The position numbers were made by a program, and so were the translations under genes. From NCBI GenBank assembly GCA_030427885.1, contig JAUICM010000001.1, positions 558,001-622,000 on the forward strand: 64,000 nucleotides of DNA, given 5' to 3'. The notes below the pieces were generated by a model, which did not search any database, had not been told where the DNA came from, and worked only from the letters and a program-made list of their open reading frames with translations. The stretch's first letter is position 1. Every line of letters starts with the position of its first letter. Of this stretch, positions 17,082 to 25,298 are shown one piece after another. The stretch is from Rhodothermia bacterium. Lineage in GTDB: Bacteria; Bacteroidota; Rhodothermia; Balneolales; Balneolaceae.

Positions 17082-18767
17082 ATGAAGTACTATTTCAAAA
17101 TACCCGCCTTAGTATTATTCGTTTTTCTTTTAAACTGCTCATCATCAAAGACACTTTCAGATACTACTGAGAAGCCTGCAACAGAGGCTGTAGAAAATGA
17201 AACTTCAGTAACTGAAGCTGCTGCAGATGAGGAGATGATCGCTTCACCTGCTGAAGACTGGCACCTCGAATCGCCTGATACTGACCCTTATTATGGTACT
17301 GGAACTGAAAAAGCTTACACAGAATTATTAGCAGATAAAAAACCTAAAAAGAAAGTCATTGTAGCTATTATCGACTCAGGTTCTGATATAGATCACGAAG
17401 ATCTTTATGCAAATGCCTGGGTGAACCGGGATGAGATATCGGATAATAACGAAGATGATGATAACAACGGATATATCGATGATATCCATGGATGGAATTT
17501 TATAGGTGGGCCTGATGGCTCGAACCTGGAATATGATACCTATGAGTTAACACGCCTGTATCGTGCTGCTAAAGAACAATATGAAGATGCAGATCCTGAT
17601 GATCTCTCCGAAGATGAATTGGCAGGTTATAATGAATACAAAAAACTCAAAGATGCCTATCAGTCCAAACTGATGGAAGCTCAGCAAATGGGGGCTCAAA
17701 TCGGTGGTATAGCGAGAGCTTTGAATGCGGCTCATCAGTTTTTTGGTGTTTCAGACATCTACTCAGTGACAGCAGAACAACTAGCTCCTTCTGAGGATGA
17801 TCAGGCTATGGCTCAGCAACTTAAGCAACTGGTATCCGCTTTTCGTGATAACGGAATAAAAGAATCAGATATTGAGGACGCTACGGATGAAGTAGAATCT
17901 ATGACCCAATACTATCTGAACCTAGATTATGATGAGCGCAGTATTGTCGGGGATGACTATGAAGATCTTTCAAACCGATATTATGGGAATAATGATGTGA
18001 TTGGAGTTCATAACAGTCACGGTACTCATGTGGCAGGTATTGTAGGTGCCGGGCGTGACAATTCAGTTGGAATGAATGGTATTGCCAATGTAGAATTGAT
18101 GATCATAAGAACCGTTCCTGATGGGGATGAGCGGGATAAAGATGTTGCAAATGCGATCCGATATGCCGCTGAGAATGGTGCTGATATTATCAATATGAGT
18201 TTTGGCAAGAGTTACTCCCCCTACAAAGAATATGTGGATGCGGCAATTAAATACGCTGATAGTGTCGGAGTTTTAATGATCCACGCTGCCGGTAATGACG
18301 GCGATGATATTGATACTGCAGCAAACTATCCCAGCCGGTATTATAACGATGGCGGAATGGCTGCTAACTGGATCACTGTTGGAGCGTCTTCATGGCAGGA
18401 AGATCAGGGCTTAGCCGCTCCTTTCAGTAATTTTGGAGCCAAAAATGTAGACTTATTTGCTCCAGGCGTAGATATCTATTCCACTTTCCCTGATAATGAT
18501 TATAACGCAATAAGCGGAACAAGTATGGCTGCACCTGTAGTTTCGGGCGTAGCTGCCTTAATTATGACTTATTACCCCGAACTTAGCACCCAGCAATTGC
18601 GCGAGGTTATTCTGAATTCGGTTACGATTCCTGAGCAAGCAGAAGTTGTGAAACCCGGAAGCCAAACCGGAGAATTAGTTCCTTTTTCTTCTTTATCTGT
18701 TACGGGCGGTATTGTGAATGTCACTGAAGCATTAAAACTTGCTGAGAAAACAGTAAACGGCAATTAA
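17082..18767 (+). CDS. Subtilisin-like (S8) serine protease lipoprotein
   Basis: 561 residues. The lipobox LLNC places the lipid-modified cysteine at C19, so it is an envelope lipoprotein. An acidic linker follows (about 25-60). The catalytic triad is D98 (VAIIDSGSD), H313 (NSHGTHVAGIVG) and S481 (SGTSMAAPVVSG); the oxyanion Asn is probably in HAAGNDGDD. Asp and His are 215 residues apart, far more than in typical subtilases. This is because of an insertion rich in D, E, Y and Q (about 150-300) that may act as an inhibitor, lid or calcium-binding region. The next gene starts 6 bases downstream. Confidence 0.93.
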   Translation: MKYYFKIPALVLFVFLLNCSSSKTLSDTTEKPATEAVENETSVTEAAADEEMIASPAEDWHLESPDTDPYYGTGTEKAYTELLADKKPKKKVIVAIIDSGSDIDHEDLYANAWVNRDEISDNNEDDDNNGYIDDIHGWNFIGGPDGSNLEYDTYELTRLYRAAKEQYEDADPDDLSEDELAGYNEYKKLKDAYQSKLMEAQQMGAQIGGIARALNAAHQFFGVSDIYSVTAEQLAPSEDDQAMAQQLKQLVSAFRDNGIKESDIEDATDEVESMTQYYLNLDYDERSIVGDDYEDLSNRYYGNNDVIGVHNSHGTHVAGIVGAGRDNSVGMNGIANVELMIIRTVPDGDERDKDVANAIRYAAENGADIINMSFGKSYSPYKEYVDAAIKYADSVGVLMIHAAGNDGDDIDTAANYPSRYYNDGGMAANWITVGASSWQEDQGLAAPFSNFGAKNVDLFAPGVDIYSTFPDNDYNAISGTSMAAPVVSGVAALIMTYYPELSTQQLREVILNSVTIPEQAEVVKPGSQTGELVPFSSLSVTGGIVNVTEALKLAEKTVNGN

Positions 18768-18773
18768 ATTCCT

Positions 18774-20213
18774 TTGTCAGCTTCTAACAAATTTGACGCA
18801 GTAATCATAGGTTCCGGACCAAATGGATTGTCTGCTGGCATTCTACTTGCTCAGCATGGTCTGTCGGTTAAAATCATTGAAGCTAAAGATACGATCGGAG
18901 GCGGAACCCGGACACAGGAATTAACTGAACCTGGTTTTTATCATGATGTCTGTTCCGCAGTTCATCCAACAGGTATTGGCTCCCCTTTTCTGAACACTCT
19001 GCCACTACAGGATCACGGACTGGAATGGATCCACCCTGATCATCCTGTAGCTCATCCTCTTGAGCAAGGAAATGCAGTTATAGCCAGTCTGTCTCTTGAT
19101 GAAACACTACAAAGATTAGGCAAAGACGGCAAAAATTATGAGAATCTCGTTGCTGACTTCTCAAAGCATTGGAACAAGCTCTCAAAGGATATTCTAGGCC
19201 CGATCCGTATTCCTCACAGTCCGCTATTAATGGCTAAATTCGGATGGTATGGAATGTTATCAGCTAAGTTACTGGCAAATTCGATCTTCGACACCACTCC
19301 TCTGAAAGCTTATTTTGCTGGATTAGCAGCTCACAGCATCCTTCCACTTGAAAAGGCATTTACTGCTTCATTTGGATTAGCCTTTGCAGCTTCAATTCAT
19401 TCCGTGGGCTGGCCTGTTGCTAAAGGCGGATCTTCCACTATCACTAACGCCATGGCATCCTATTTCAAAAAACTAGGTGGTGTCATCGAAACAGGAAGAT
19501 ACATAAGCACCTTATCTGAAATTGATGAATCAGAACTTTTTCTCTTTGATCTGACCCCACATCAGATCGCATCCATAGCACAGCATGAATTACCCAATTC
19601 TCTGAAGAATAAACTTCTGAGCTATACCTATGGGCCCGGAGTATTTAAAATGGATTTCGCTCTTTCAGAGCCTGTGCCCTGGGAAAACCCGGAATGTTCC
19701 GGTGCTGGTACCCTACATCTTGGAGGAACTCTGGAAGAAATATCCTTCTCTGAAAGTCAGATCTGGAAAGGAAAACAACCGGACAAACCATTTGTATTGG
19801 TTTCTCAACCCAGCTTATTCGACCGTACAAGAGCTCCGGAAGGCAAACACACCCTGTGGGCTTATTGTCATGTCCCCAACGGTTCTGATGAAGATTGTTC
19901 TGAAATGATCATAAAGCAGATCGAACGATTCGCACCAGGATTCAGAGATGTGATTCTGGCCACACATACTATGAATGCCCACGAATACGAGGTCTATAAT
20001 CCGAATTATCTTGGTGGTGACATCAACGGCGGTTCCCAATCTTTTAAACAATTGATGGGACGACCTTTGCTAAAATGGGATCCTTATCAATTACCAGTGA
20101 AAGGAATGTATATCTGCTCATCATCCACTCCTCCCGGAGGCGGAGTACATGGAATGTGCGGATATCATGCAGCCCGATCAGTACTAAAAAATGAATATGA
20201 TATTAACATTTGA
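18774..20213 (+). CDS. FAD-dependent oxidoreductase, phytoene-dehydrogenase-like
   Basis: 479 residues from a TTG start 6 bases after the protease stop. The dinucleotide-binding GSGPNG (13-18) is followed by an acidic residue ending strand 2 (IIEAKD) and GGGTRTQEL, the typical FAD-contact region. A glycine-rich C-terminal block (TPPGGGVHGMCGYHAA) closes the FAD site. It resembles the PYROXD2/CrtI-like amine-oxidase superfamily. It could be a carotenoid- or lipid-acting desaturase or oxidase; the substrate is not clear. The Rieske oxygenase follows after 8 bases, which suggests a shared pathway. Confidence 0.88.
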   Translation: MSASNKFDAVIIGSGPNGLSAGILLAQHGLSVKIIEAKDTIGGGTRTQELTEPGFYHDVCSAVHPTGIGSPFLNTLPLQDHGLEWIHPDHPVAHPLEQGNAVIASLSLDETLQRLGKDGKNYENLVADFSKHWNKLSKDILGPIRIPHSPLLMAKFGWYGMLSAKLLANSIFDTTPLKAYFAGLAAHSILPLEKAFTASFGLAFAASIHSVGWPVAKGGSSTITNAMASYFKKLGGVIETGRYISTLSEIDESELFLFDLTPHQIASIAQHELPNSLKNKLLSYTYGPGVFKMDFALSEPVPWENPECSGAGTLHLGGTLEEISFSESQIWKGKQPDKPFVLVSQPSLFDRTRAPEGKHTLWAYCHVPNGSDEDCSEMIIKQIERFAPGFRDVILATHTMNAHEYEVYNPNYLGGDINGGSQSFKQLMGRPLLKWDPYQLPVKGMYICSSSTPPGGGVHGMCGYHAARSVLKNEYDINI

Positions 20214-20221
20214 TACCCAGA

Positions 20222-21328
20222 ATGAGTACTCCTGAAACTATTCTTCAAAACTCTTCCGAATTAGATCAGCCACCTATTGAACGGGCTTCTACTATACCTT
20301 CCGACTGGTATTATGATCAGGAAGTATTTCTCTTTGAAAAGGAATGCATTTTTGCAAATAACTGGCAGTATGTTTGTCATACTGCACAGCTTCAGACCCC
20401 GGGAGATATTGTACACACTGAAATAGCTGGTAACCCAATCCTCCTTCTCAAAACAAATGATGGTGAAATAAATGCATTCTACAATGTTTGCAAACACCGG
20501 GGCGGCCCCTTAGCTATCAAAAAGGGTACTACAACTGTATTGCAGTGCCAGTATCATGGGTGGACCTATCTTACCGACGGATCACTCAGAGGAGTACCTG
20601 ACTGGAACCTGGTTGAACTTTTTGATGAGAAGGATTTCGGTCTTGAAAAAGTAACCATTGCTGAATGGGACGGATTGATATTCGCCCATATAAACTCACC
20701 TAAACAGGAATTGAAATCCGTATTAGCCAAGATAGATGAGCGCATTGCACCCGTACAACTATCCAAGCTCCAGTTCTATCGTGAGGATGTGTACGAGGTC
20801 AACTGTAACTGGAAGGTTTATATAGATAATTATCTGGAGGGATATCATATCCCTATTGTTCATCCTGAGCTTGCTAACTTACTGGACTACAAAGAATACC
20901 GAACTGAACCTTACCCTATGTATTCACTTCAGTATAGTCCTTTTAAAGGCGAGGACACTATTTATAATAGTACAGATGGAGAGGCATTCTATTATTTTGT
21001 TTATCCGAATATCATGCTGAATATTCTACCTGGTCGCCTGCAAATGAACGCGGTGATCCCGGTATCACCTACCAGTTGTAAAGTGATCTTCTCTTATTTT
21101 TATAATGATGTGAAAGCAATGGAAAAATCAGGTGTCATAAAAAGTGATCTTGGGTACAGCGATACTATTCAGCAGGAAGACATTGAGATCTGTGAAGCTG
21201 TTCAACGGGGATTACAGTCAAAGGCTTATCATAAAGGACGTTTCTCTGTAAAAAGAGAACTGGGGGTTTATCATTTCCAGAGTTTGCTTAAAGAAAGCTA
21301 CAGATCTGCTATGCAGGAGAATGATTAA
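20222..21328 (+). CDS. Rieske-type ring-hydroxylating oxygenase alpha subunit
   Basis: 368 residues from ATG at 20222; a TTG four codons upstream overlaps the preceding stop and is less likely. The Rieske [2Fe-2S] site is C90-x-H92 (CKHRGG) and C109-x2-H112 (CQYHGW). The mononuclear iron site is in DNYLEGYHIPIVH (H209, H214), with a later Asp (about 315) as the third ligand. The overall build resembles choline monooxygenase and carnitine or phenylpropionate oxygenases. It hydroxylates or demethylates an unknown substrate and needs a reductase, which is not adjacent. Its last 20 bases overlap the convergent DUF971 gene. Confidence 0.9.
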   Translation: MSTPETILQNSSELDQPPIERASTIPSDWYYDQEVFLFEKECIFANNWQYVCHTAQLQTPGDIVHTEIAGNPILLLKTNDGEINAFYNVCKHRGGPLAIKKGTTTVLQCQYHGWTYLTDGSLRGVPDWNLVELFDEKDFGLEKVTIAEWDGLIFAHINSPKQELKSVLAKIDERIAPVQLSKLQFYREDVYEVNCNWKVYIDNYLEGYHIPIVHPELANLLDYKEYRTEPYPMYSLQYSPFKGEDTIYNSTDGEAFYYFVYPNIMLNILPGRLQMNAVIPVSPTSCKVIFSYFYNDVKAMEKSGVIKSDLGYSDTIQQEDIEICEAVQRGLQSKAYHKGRFSVKRELGVYHFQSLLKESYRSAMQEND

Positions 21329-21641
21329 CAGGATCGAGCCACCTGAGGGTCTCCCATCGGTACATGCCTGAATTGTGGCCATCAAACCACACGATCTGGA
21401 TGGCATGATTCCCGATCTGATTGATATTGGTGATCTTCACCAAAGGAGCATCATCCACAAAAAAGGCTTCAGGTTCGAATTCATTCATACTCTCGTGTCC
21501 GCCTCTGCAAACCACACAGGGACAATTCTTACGCAGTCCATAAAGCGGATATTTTGAAATATGTCCATCCGTCCATTTTATCTCTAAATACTGATCAGAA
21601 TTATGTACTTCTATTCCTGTTGGTGTGGTTGATTTTTCCAT
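21309..21641 (-). CDS. DUF971 (GBBH-like N-terminal) zinc protein
   Basis: 110 residues, entirely the DUF971 domain. Hallmarks are the N-terminal strand ending LEIKWTDGHISKYPLYGLR, the cysteine cluster C40, C42, C45 (NCPCVVCRGG), and the late IQIVWFDGHNSGMY, then WETLRWL. The same domain is found at the N-terminus of gamma-butyrobetaine hydroxylase and in Fe-S assembly-associated proteins. A zinc-binding structural role is likely. It is convergent with, and overlaps by 20 bases, the Rieske oxygenase. Confidence 0.9.
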   Translation of the reverse strand: MEKSTTPTGIEVHNSDQYLEIKWTDGHISKYPLYGLRKNCPCVVCRGGHESMNEFEPEAFFVDDAPLVKITNINQIGNHAIQIVWFDGHNSGMYRWETLRWLDPVNHSPA

Positions 21642-21681
21642 GAATGATTACCTTTGAAAACTAAAACCAAAAATTTAAGAA

Positions 21682-22362
21682 ATGATCTGGACAGTTATCT
21701 CTGCTATTGTTACCGCACTGCTAAGCATCTGGCTGGGATATAAACGTTTATTCTATCTGTATCAGATTACCCTGCGGCGTTTTCTCTCTTTTGCCCTAAT
21801 CCTTGTTCTGTTCTATTCCATACTTCTTCTGCTTTTCAAGATCGAACTGTTAACAGAAGAGCTTGCAGCAGTTATAATCACAAATGTATACGCTTCAATC
21901 TTCGGATTCTTCTCAGGTTCAGCTGTTAAGCAATACCGGACGCGAAGCAATGCCGGAAAGGTTTTATACAGCTACCGAAGTTTCATCTCAGATCACCTCC
22001 CTATTATCGTTGCTATTGGGCTTATAACCCTTGGTATCCACCGGTCAGCTGCATTATCTGAACTCGCAGTAACACCAATCAGGGTAAGCTCCGGGCTTTC
22101 ACTAGCTGCAATAGGACTCTGGGGTTTAACTATTCGATTAGTACCAGAATTCAGGAAAAACGGAATCATTTTGATCGATCAGATCATTGACTGGAAAAAT
22201 CTTTTGAGTTACAACTGGTACAGTGAGGAAATTCTCGAGATAGAGTATGAACAAGAAGAAATGATCAGAATCTTTAAAACCCTTGTTCCTTCCGATGACC
22301 GTAAAGAGGTTGAGAAATTATTATCAGGAAAACTCAGAGAAAAGATGGAACAGGACGACTGA
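21682..22362 (+). CDS. Hypothetical membrane protein
   Basis: 226 residues, family not recognised. It has about four transmembrane helices (about 1-20, 31-56, 63-83 and 108-126, possibly another near 145-160). A soluble, charged C-terminal tail (after about 170) ends in an acidic or amphipathic helix (EEMIRIFKTLV, then KEVEKLLSGKL). Such a layout fits an inner-membrane protein with a cytoplasmic tail. It is followed 30 bases later by the yajQ gene, with a short AAAAAAAG purine stretch before that ATG. Confidence 0.55.
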   Translation: MIWTVISAIVTALLSIWLGYKRLFYLYQITLRRFLSFALILVLFYSILLLLFKIELLTEELAAVIITNVYASIFGFFSGSAVKQYRTRSNAGKVLYSYRSFISDHLPIIVAIGLITLGIHRSAALSELAVTPIRVSSGLSLAAIGLWGLTIRLVPEFRKNGIILIDQIIDWKNLLSYNWYSEEILEIEYEQEEMIRIFKTLVPSDDRKEVEKLLSGKLREKMEQDD

Positions 22363-22392
22363 ACTTCCCTATCTTAACAATCAAAAAAAGTT

Positions 22393-22881
22393 ATGGCATC
22401 ATTCGATATTGTAAATGAAATAGACGCACAGGAAGTTGATAATGCGGTAAATAACACACTGAAGGAGATCAGTACGAGATATGACTTCAGAGGCTTACAT
22501 ACCGAGGTAAATTATCTTAAGAAAGAAAACCGAATTCATCTCGTTGCTGCTGAGAATATGAAAATGCAGGCTGTTAAAGAGATGCTGATCAAAAATTTTG
22601 TAAAACGGGGCATCGATTCAAAAGTCCTTGAATTTGGTACTGAAGAAGGAACTTCACAAGGTCATCTTAAAATGGATGTAGTCCTCAAAGAAGGGATCGA
22701 CAGAGAGACCGCCAAGAAGATCGTTAAAGAGATCAAAGACATGAAAATGAAGGTACAGCCACAAATTCAGGATGAACAGGTCAGGGTGACTGGTAAAAAG
22801 ATCGATGATCTGCAGGATGCCATTAAACATCTGAAGAGCAAAGATATGGGGATTCCGCTTCAGTTTGTGAACTTCAAGTAA
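22393..22881 (+). CDS. YajQ-family nucleotide-binding protein
   Basis: 162 residues matching YajQ almost from end to end: it begins ASFDIVNEIDAQEVDNAVNN, then RYDFRG, a central KGIDSKVLEFG-like strand, VLKEGIDRETAKKIVKEIK, and the C-terminal QFVNFK. YajQ proteins form a two-domain ferredoxin-like fold that binds nucleotides, and cyclic di-GMP in some species. The length equals the family's usual 160-165 residues. A role in regulation here is inference from the family. Confidence 0.95.
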   Translation: MASFDIVNEIDAQEVDNAVNNTLKEISTRYDFRGLHTEVNYLKKENRIHLVAAENMKMQAVKEMLIKNFVKRGIDSKVLEFGTEEGTSQGHLKMDVVLKEGIDRETAKKIVKEIKDMKMKVQPQIQDEQVRVTGKKIDDLQDAIKHLKSKDMGIPLQFVNFK

Positions 22882-22884
22882 ACA

Positions 22885-22946
22885 GAATTCAAAATGAAAG
22901 ATTTAAAATTGGATCATATCAATTTTAAATCTTGAATCTTGAATTG
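22885..22946. terminator. Long AT-rich hairpin between convergent genes
   Basis: Perfect 13-bp arms (22899-22911 and 22920-22932, AGATTTAAAATTG core) around an 8-base loop, extended outward with 12 of 16 matches to 22885-22946. It lies between yajQ (plus) and the CoA-binding gene (minus), so it can serve as a bidirectional terminator. It is longer and more AT-rich than the other terminators here. Confidence 0.55.
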
Positions 22947-22949
22947 TGG

Positions 22950-23372
22950 CTATAGCTTATCAAGCTCAACCATAATACATTTATTCCGCACGTACGGTAG
23001 TTCTGCTTCCTCTGCTGCAAGCTCAGCTCCTGCTGATGACACATCGAGTTGAGTCCATACCACTGGATTTTGTCCCGTTCTGGCTTTCCATTCAGCTACC
23101 CCTTTCACTTCCATCTCTGAGTATCTGGAATTCCTGAAGATATTCACAATATCGACCTCCACAGATTCGGGAATATCATTAAGCGACGGGTAACATTTCT
23201 CGCCCAGGATTTTGTCAGCAGTTGGATTAACAGGAATAATGGTATACCCTCGATCCTTCAGGTAGCCGGCTGCGTAATTACTGGTTCGGTATGGGTCTGG
23301 TGAGCATCCGACTATAACAACCGTTTTGGCTTCTTTTAATATTTCAGAAAGTGATTTCGTGGTCTTGATCAT
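22950..23372 (-). CDS. CoA-binding domain protein (YccU-like)
   Basis: 140 residues with a Rossmann-like CoA-binding domain. VVIVGCSPDPYRTSNYAAGYL has the expected nucleotide loop, followed by YTIIPVNPTADKILGEKCYPSL and VDIVNIFRNSRY. The C-terminal block (NPVVWTQLDVSS, then AELPYVRNKCIMVEL) also fits the family. Related proteins bind CoA or acetyl-CoA, but no enzymatic activity is established for stand-alone members. It is transcribed opposite to its neighbours yajQ and FKBP. Confidence 0.9.
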   Translation of the reverse strand: MIKTTKSLSEILKEAKTVVIVGCSPDPYRTSNYAAGYLKDRGYTIIPVNPTADKILGEKCYPSLNDIPESVEVDIVNIFRNSRYSEMEVKGVAEWKARTGQNPVVWTQLDVSSAGAELAAEEAELPYVRNKCIMVELDKL

Positions 23373-23453
23373 GTATGATGTTAGCTAATATCTAAGTCTT
23401 AAGTTCCTTATCTTTAACTCACTAATCAATTATTTAATTCACAAGGAAATATT

Positions 23454-23882
23454 TTGTCTATTATCAAAAACGGTGACACCGTAAAAGTTCATTACACAGG
23501 AACACTAGAAAATGGAGAAGTTTTTGACTCTTCTGTTTCCAGAGAACCTCTGGAATTCACTTTAGGTCAGGGTCAGCTGATCCCGGGTTTTGAAAAAGCA
23601 GTGATAGGACTTAAAGTTGGAGACACAACTACTGCTGAGATCCCAAGTGCAGAAGCTTACGGAGAGCGCAATCCACAGATGGAAGTCCAGGTTCAAAAGA
23701 GCCAGCTACCGGAAGGAATGGAACCAGAAGTTGGAATGCAGCTCCAACTGAATCAGCCAGATGGCCAGGCCATCCCTGTTCAGATCACAAAAGTAGAAGA
23801 TGAAGAAGTTACTATTGATGCAAACCACCCGTTGGCAGGGAAAGATCTGACCTTCAACATTGAGGTTGTCGAGATCGCATAA
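23454..23882 (+). CDS. FKBP-type peptidyl-prolyl isomerase (SlyD-like)
   Basis: 142 residues from a TTG start with AAGGAA 6 bases upstream. The FKBP core is clear: VKVHYTGTLENGEVFDSS, LEFTLGQGQLIPGFEKAVIGLKVGD. An insert-in-flap domain (about 75-125) follows, as in SlyD, with NHPLAGKDLTFNIEVVEI closing the fold. There is no His-rich metal tail as in E. coli SlyD. It is a cytoplasmic isomerase and chaperone. It is closed by a terminator at 23898-23934. Confidence 0.94.
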   Translation: MSIIKNGDTVKVHYTGTLENGEVFDSSVSREPLEFTLGQGQLIPGFEKAVIGLKVGDTTTAEIPSAEAYGERNPQMEVQVQKSQLPEGMEPEVGMQLQLNQPDGQAIPVQITKVEDEEVTIDANHPLAGKDLTFNIEVVEIA

Positions 23883-23897
23883 TCATATGTTTAATAG

Positions 23898-23934
23898 AGC
23901 CGTAGTTAGTCTGAGTACTATCTGCGGCTTTTTT
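23898..23934 (+). terminator. Rho-independent terminator after the FKBP gene
   Basis: AGCCGTAGTTAGT and ACTATCTGCGGCT form a 13-bp stem with two mismatches and a 6-base loop, followed directly by six Ts. It lies 15 bases after the stop. It also runs just before the TTG start of the permease. Confidence 0.85.
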
Positions 23935-23953
23935 GTATTCATAAACCAACACC

Positions 23954-25267
23954 TTGAATTCACCCAACGATAAAAAGACCATTGGACTGAGGGATGCCAT
24001 CTCAATTGGTATTGGTGGAATGGTTGGCGGCGGTATCTTTGCGGTTCTTGGACTCGCAGTTTCACTTTCAAAAGGCGCTACCCCTATTGCTTTTCTTATC
24101 GCCGGAATAATTGCCTTCATCACTTCCTATAGTTACGCAAAACTATCTCTTATCTATCCTGATCGCGGAGGAACAGTCAAATTCATCAATCAGCAGTTTG
24201 GTAAAGGTGTGTTCAGTGGTGGAGTCAATAATTTACTTTGGATCAGTTATATCGTAATGCTGTCTTTGTATGCATCTGCATTCGGCTCGTACGCTCCTAA
24301 TTTGTTGAGTATAACCGGAAAAGAAGCGTTAGATCCACATATCTATTCTACCGGAATCATTGTTCTTGCCACTCTCATTAATTATTACAGTATCAAGGTA
24401 GTTGGTGAGATCGAATCCATGGCAGTGATAGTAAAACTCATTATTCTTTTGGGATTTGTTAGTATTTGTTCCTTCGGATTGATCGGTAACACTAACATGG
24501 AACAACTGAGTATATCGTCCTGGGAATCACCTATTTCAATTCTGACGGGTGGCATGGTGATCTTTGTGGCCTATGAAGGTTTTGAACTGATTGCTAACGC
24601 TGTATCCGATATTGATCAGCCCAAAAAAAATATCCCGAAGGCATACTTCTATTCTGTTGGCTTTGTGGTTATCCTTTACATCGCCATTTCAATTGTTACC
24701 ATAGGATCTCTTCCCTTTTCGCAGATCGCTCAGGCAGAAGATTACGTATTGGCTGAAGCAGCAAAGCCTATGCTGGGTCAATATGGATTTACGATCATCA
24801 CAATTGCGGCATTATTATCCACTTTCTCAGCTATTAATGCTTCATTGTATGGCGGGAGTCGAGTTAATTTCGAGATCGCCGAGGATGACGAACTTCCCCA
24901 TGAATTTACCAGCCGGTTCTGGAACCAGCCAGTTGGACTTTTGATCACCTCTGTATTCACTGTTATAGCCGTAAATCTTCTTCAGTTAGAAAGCATCAGT
25001 ACTGCTGGCAGTGTTGGGTTTCTGCTGATCTTCGCTATAGTCAACTATGTTGGTTACAGACAATCTGAGCAAACCAAAGGCAGAAAATTCATCCCGATAG
25101 CAGGTGTGATTCTTTGCACCATTGCCAGTATTGTCCTGGTTGTTCAGCAAATGCAGTCCAACTTAGAAGGTATCCTGGTTTCACTTGGCATCATACTCGC
25201 CTGTTTTTTGATGGAATGGATCTATAAAAGATCTGAATCCTATTCAAAGAAAAAGCATACCTTCTGA
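23954..25267 (+). CDS. APC-superfamily amino-acid permease
   Basis: 437 residues from a TTG start with about 12 transmembrane helices. The APC signature appears at the start: IGLRDAISIGIGGMVGGGIFAVLG, the unwound TM1 with glycine-rich substrate contact. TM6-like FVAYEGFELIANAVSDI also fits the family. It imports or exchanges amino acids through a LeuT-type fold. The substrate cannot be read. The next gene starts 31 bases after the stop, in the same direction. Confidence 0.92.
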   Translation: MNSPNDKKTIGLRDAISIGIGGMVGGGIFAVLGLAVSLSKGATPIAFLIAGIIAFITSYSYAKLSLIYPDRGGTVKFINQQFGKGVFSGGVNNLLWISYIVMLSLYASAFGSYAPNLLSITGKEALDPHIYSTGIIVLATLINYYSIKVVGEIESMAVIVKLIILLGFVSICSFGLIGNTNMEQLSISSWESPISILTGGMVIFVAYEGFELIANAVSDIDQPKKNIPKAYFYSVGFVVILYIAISIVTIGSLPFSQIAQAEDYVLAEAAKPMLGQYGFTIITIAALLSTFSAINASLYGGSRVNFEIAEDDELPHEFTSRFWNQPVGLLITSVFTVIAVNLLQLESISTAGSVGFLLIFAIVNYVGYRQSEQTKGRKFIPIAGVILCTIASIVLVVQQMQSNLEGILVSLGIILACFLMEWIYKRSESYSKKKHTF

Positions 25268-25298
25268 TATTCCTTTAAACTCAAAAAAAAGAGTACCC

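Noticed and set aside
18774-20213. FAD oxidoreductase as the carotenoid desaturase for the 44-47 kb cluster
   Set aside because: It resembles PYROXD2-type proteins more than CrtI and is coupled to a Rieske oxygenase 25 kb away; no evidence ties it to carotenoids.
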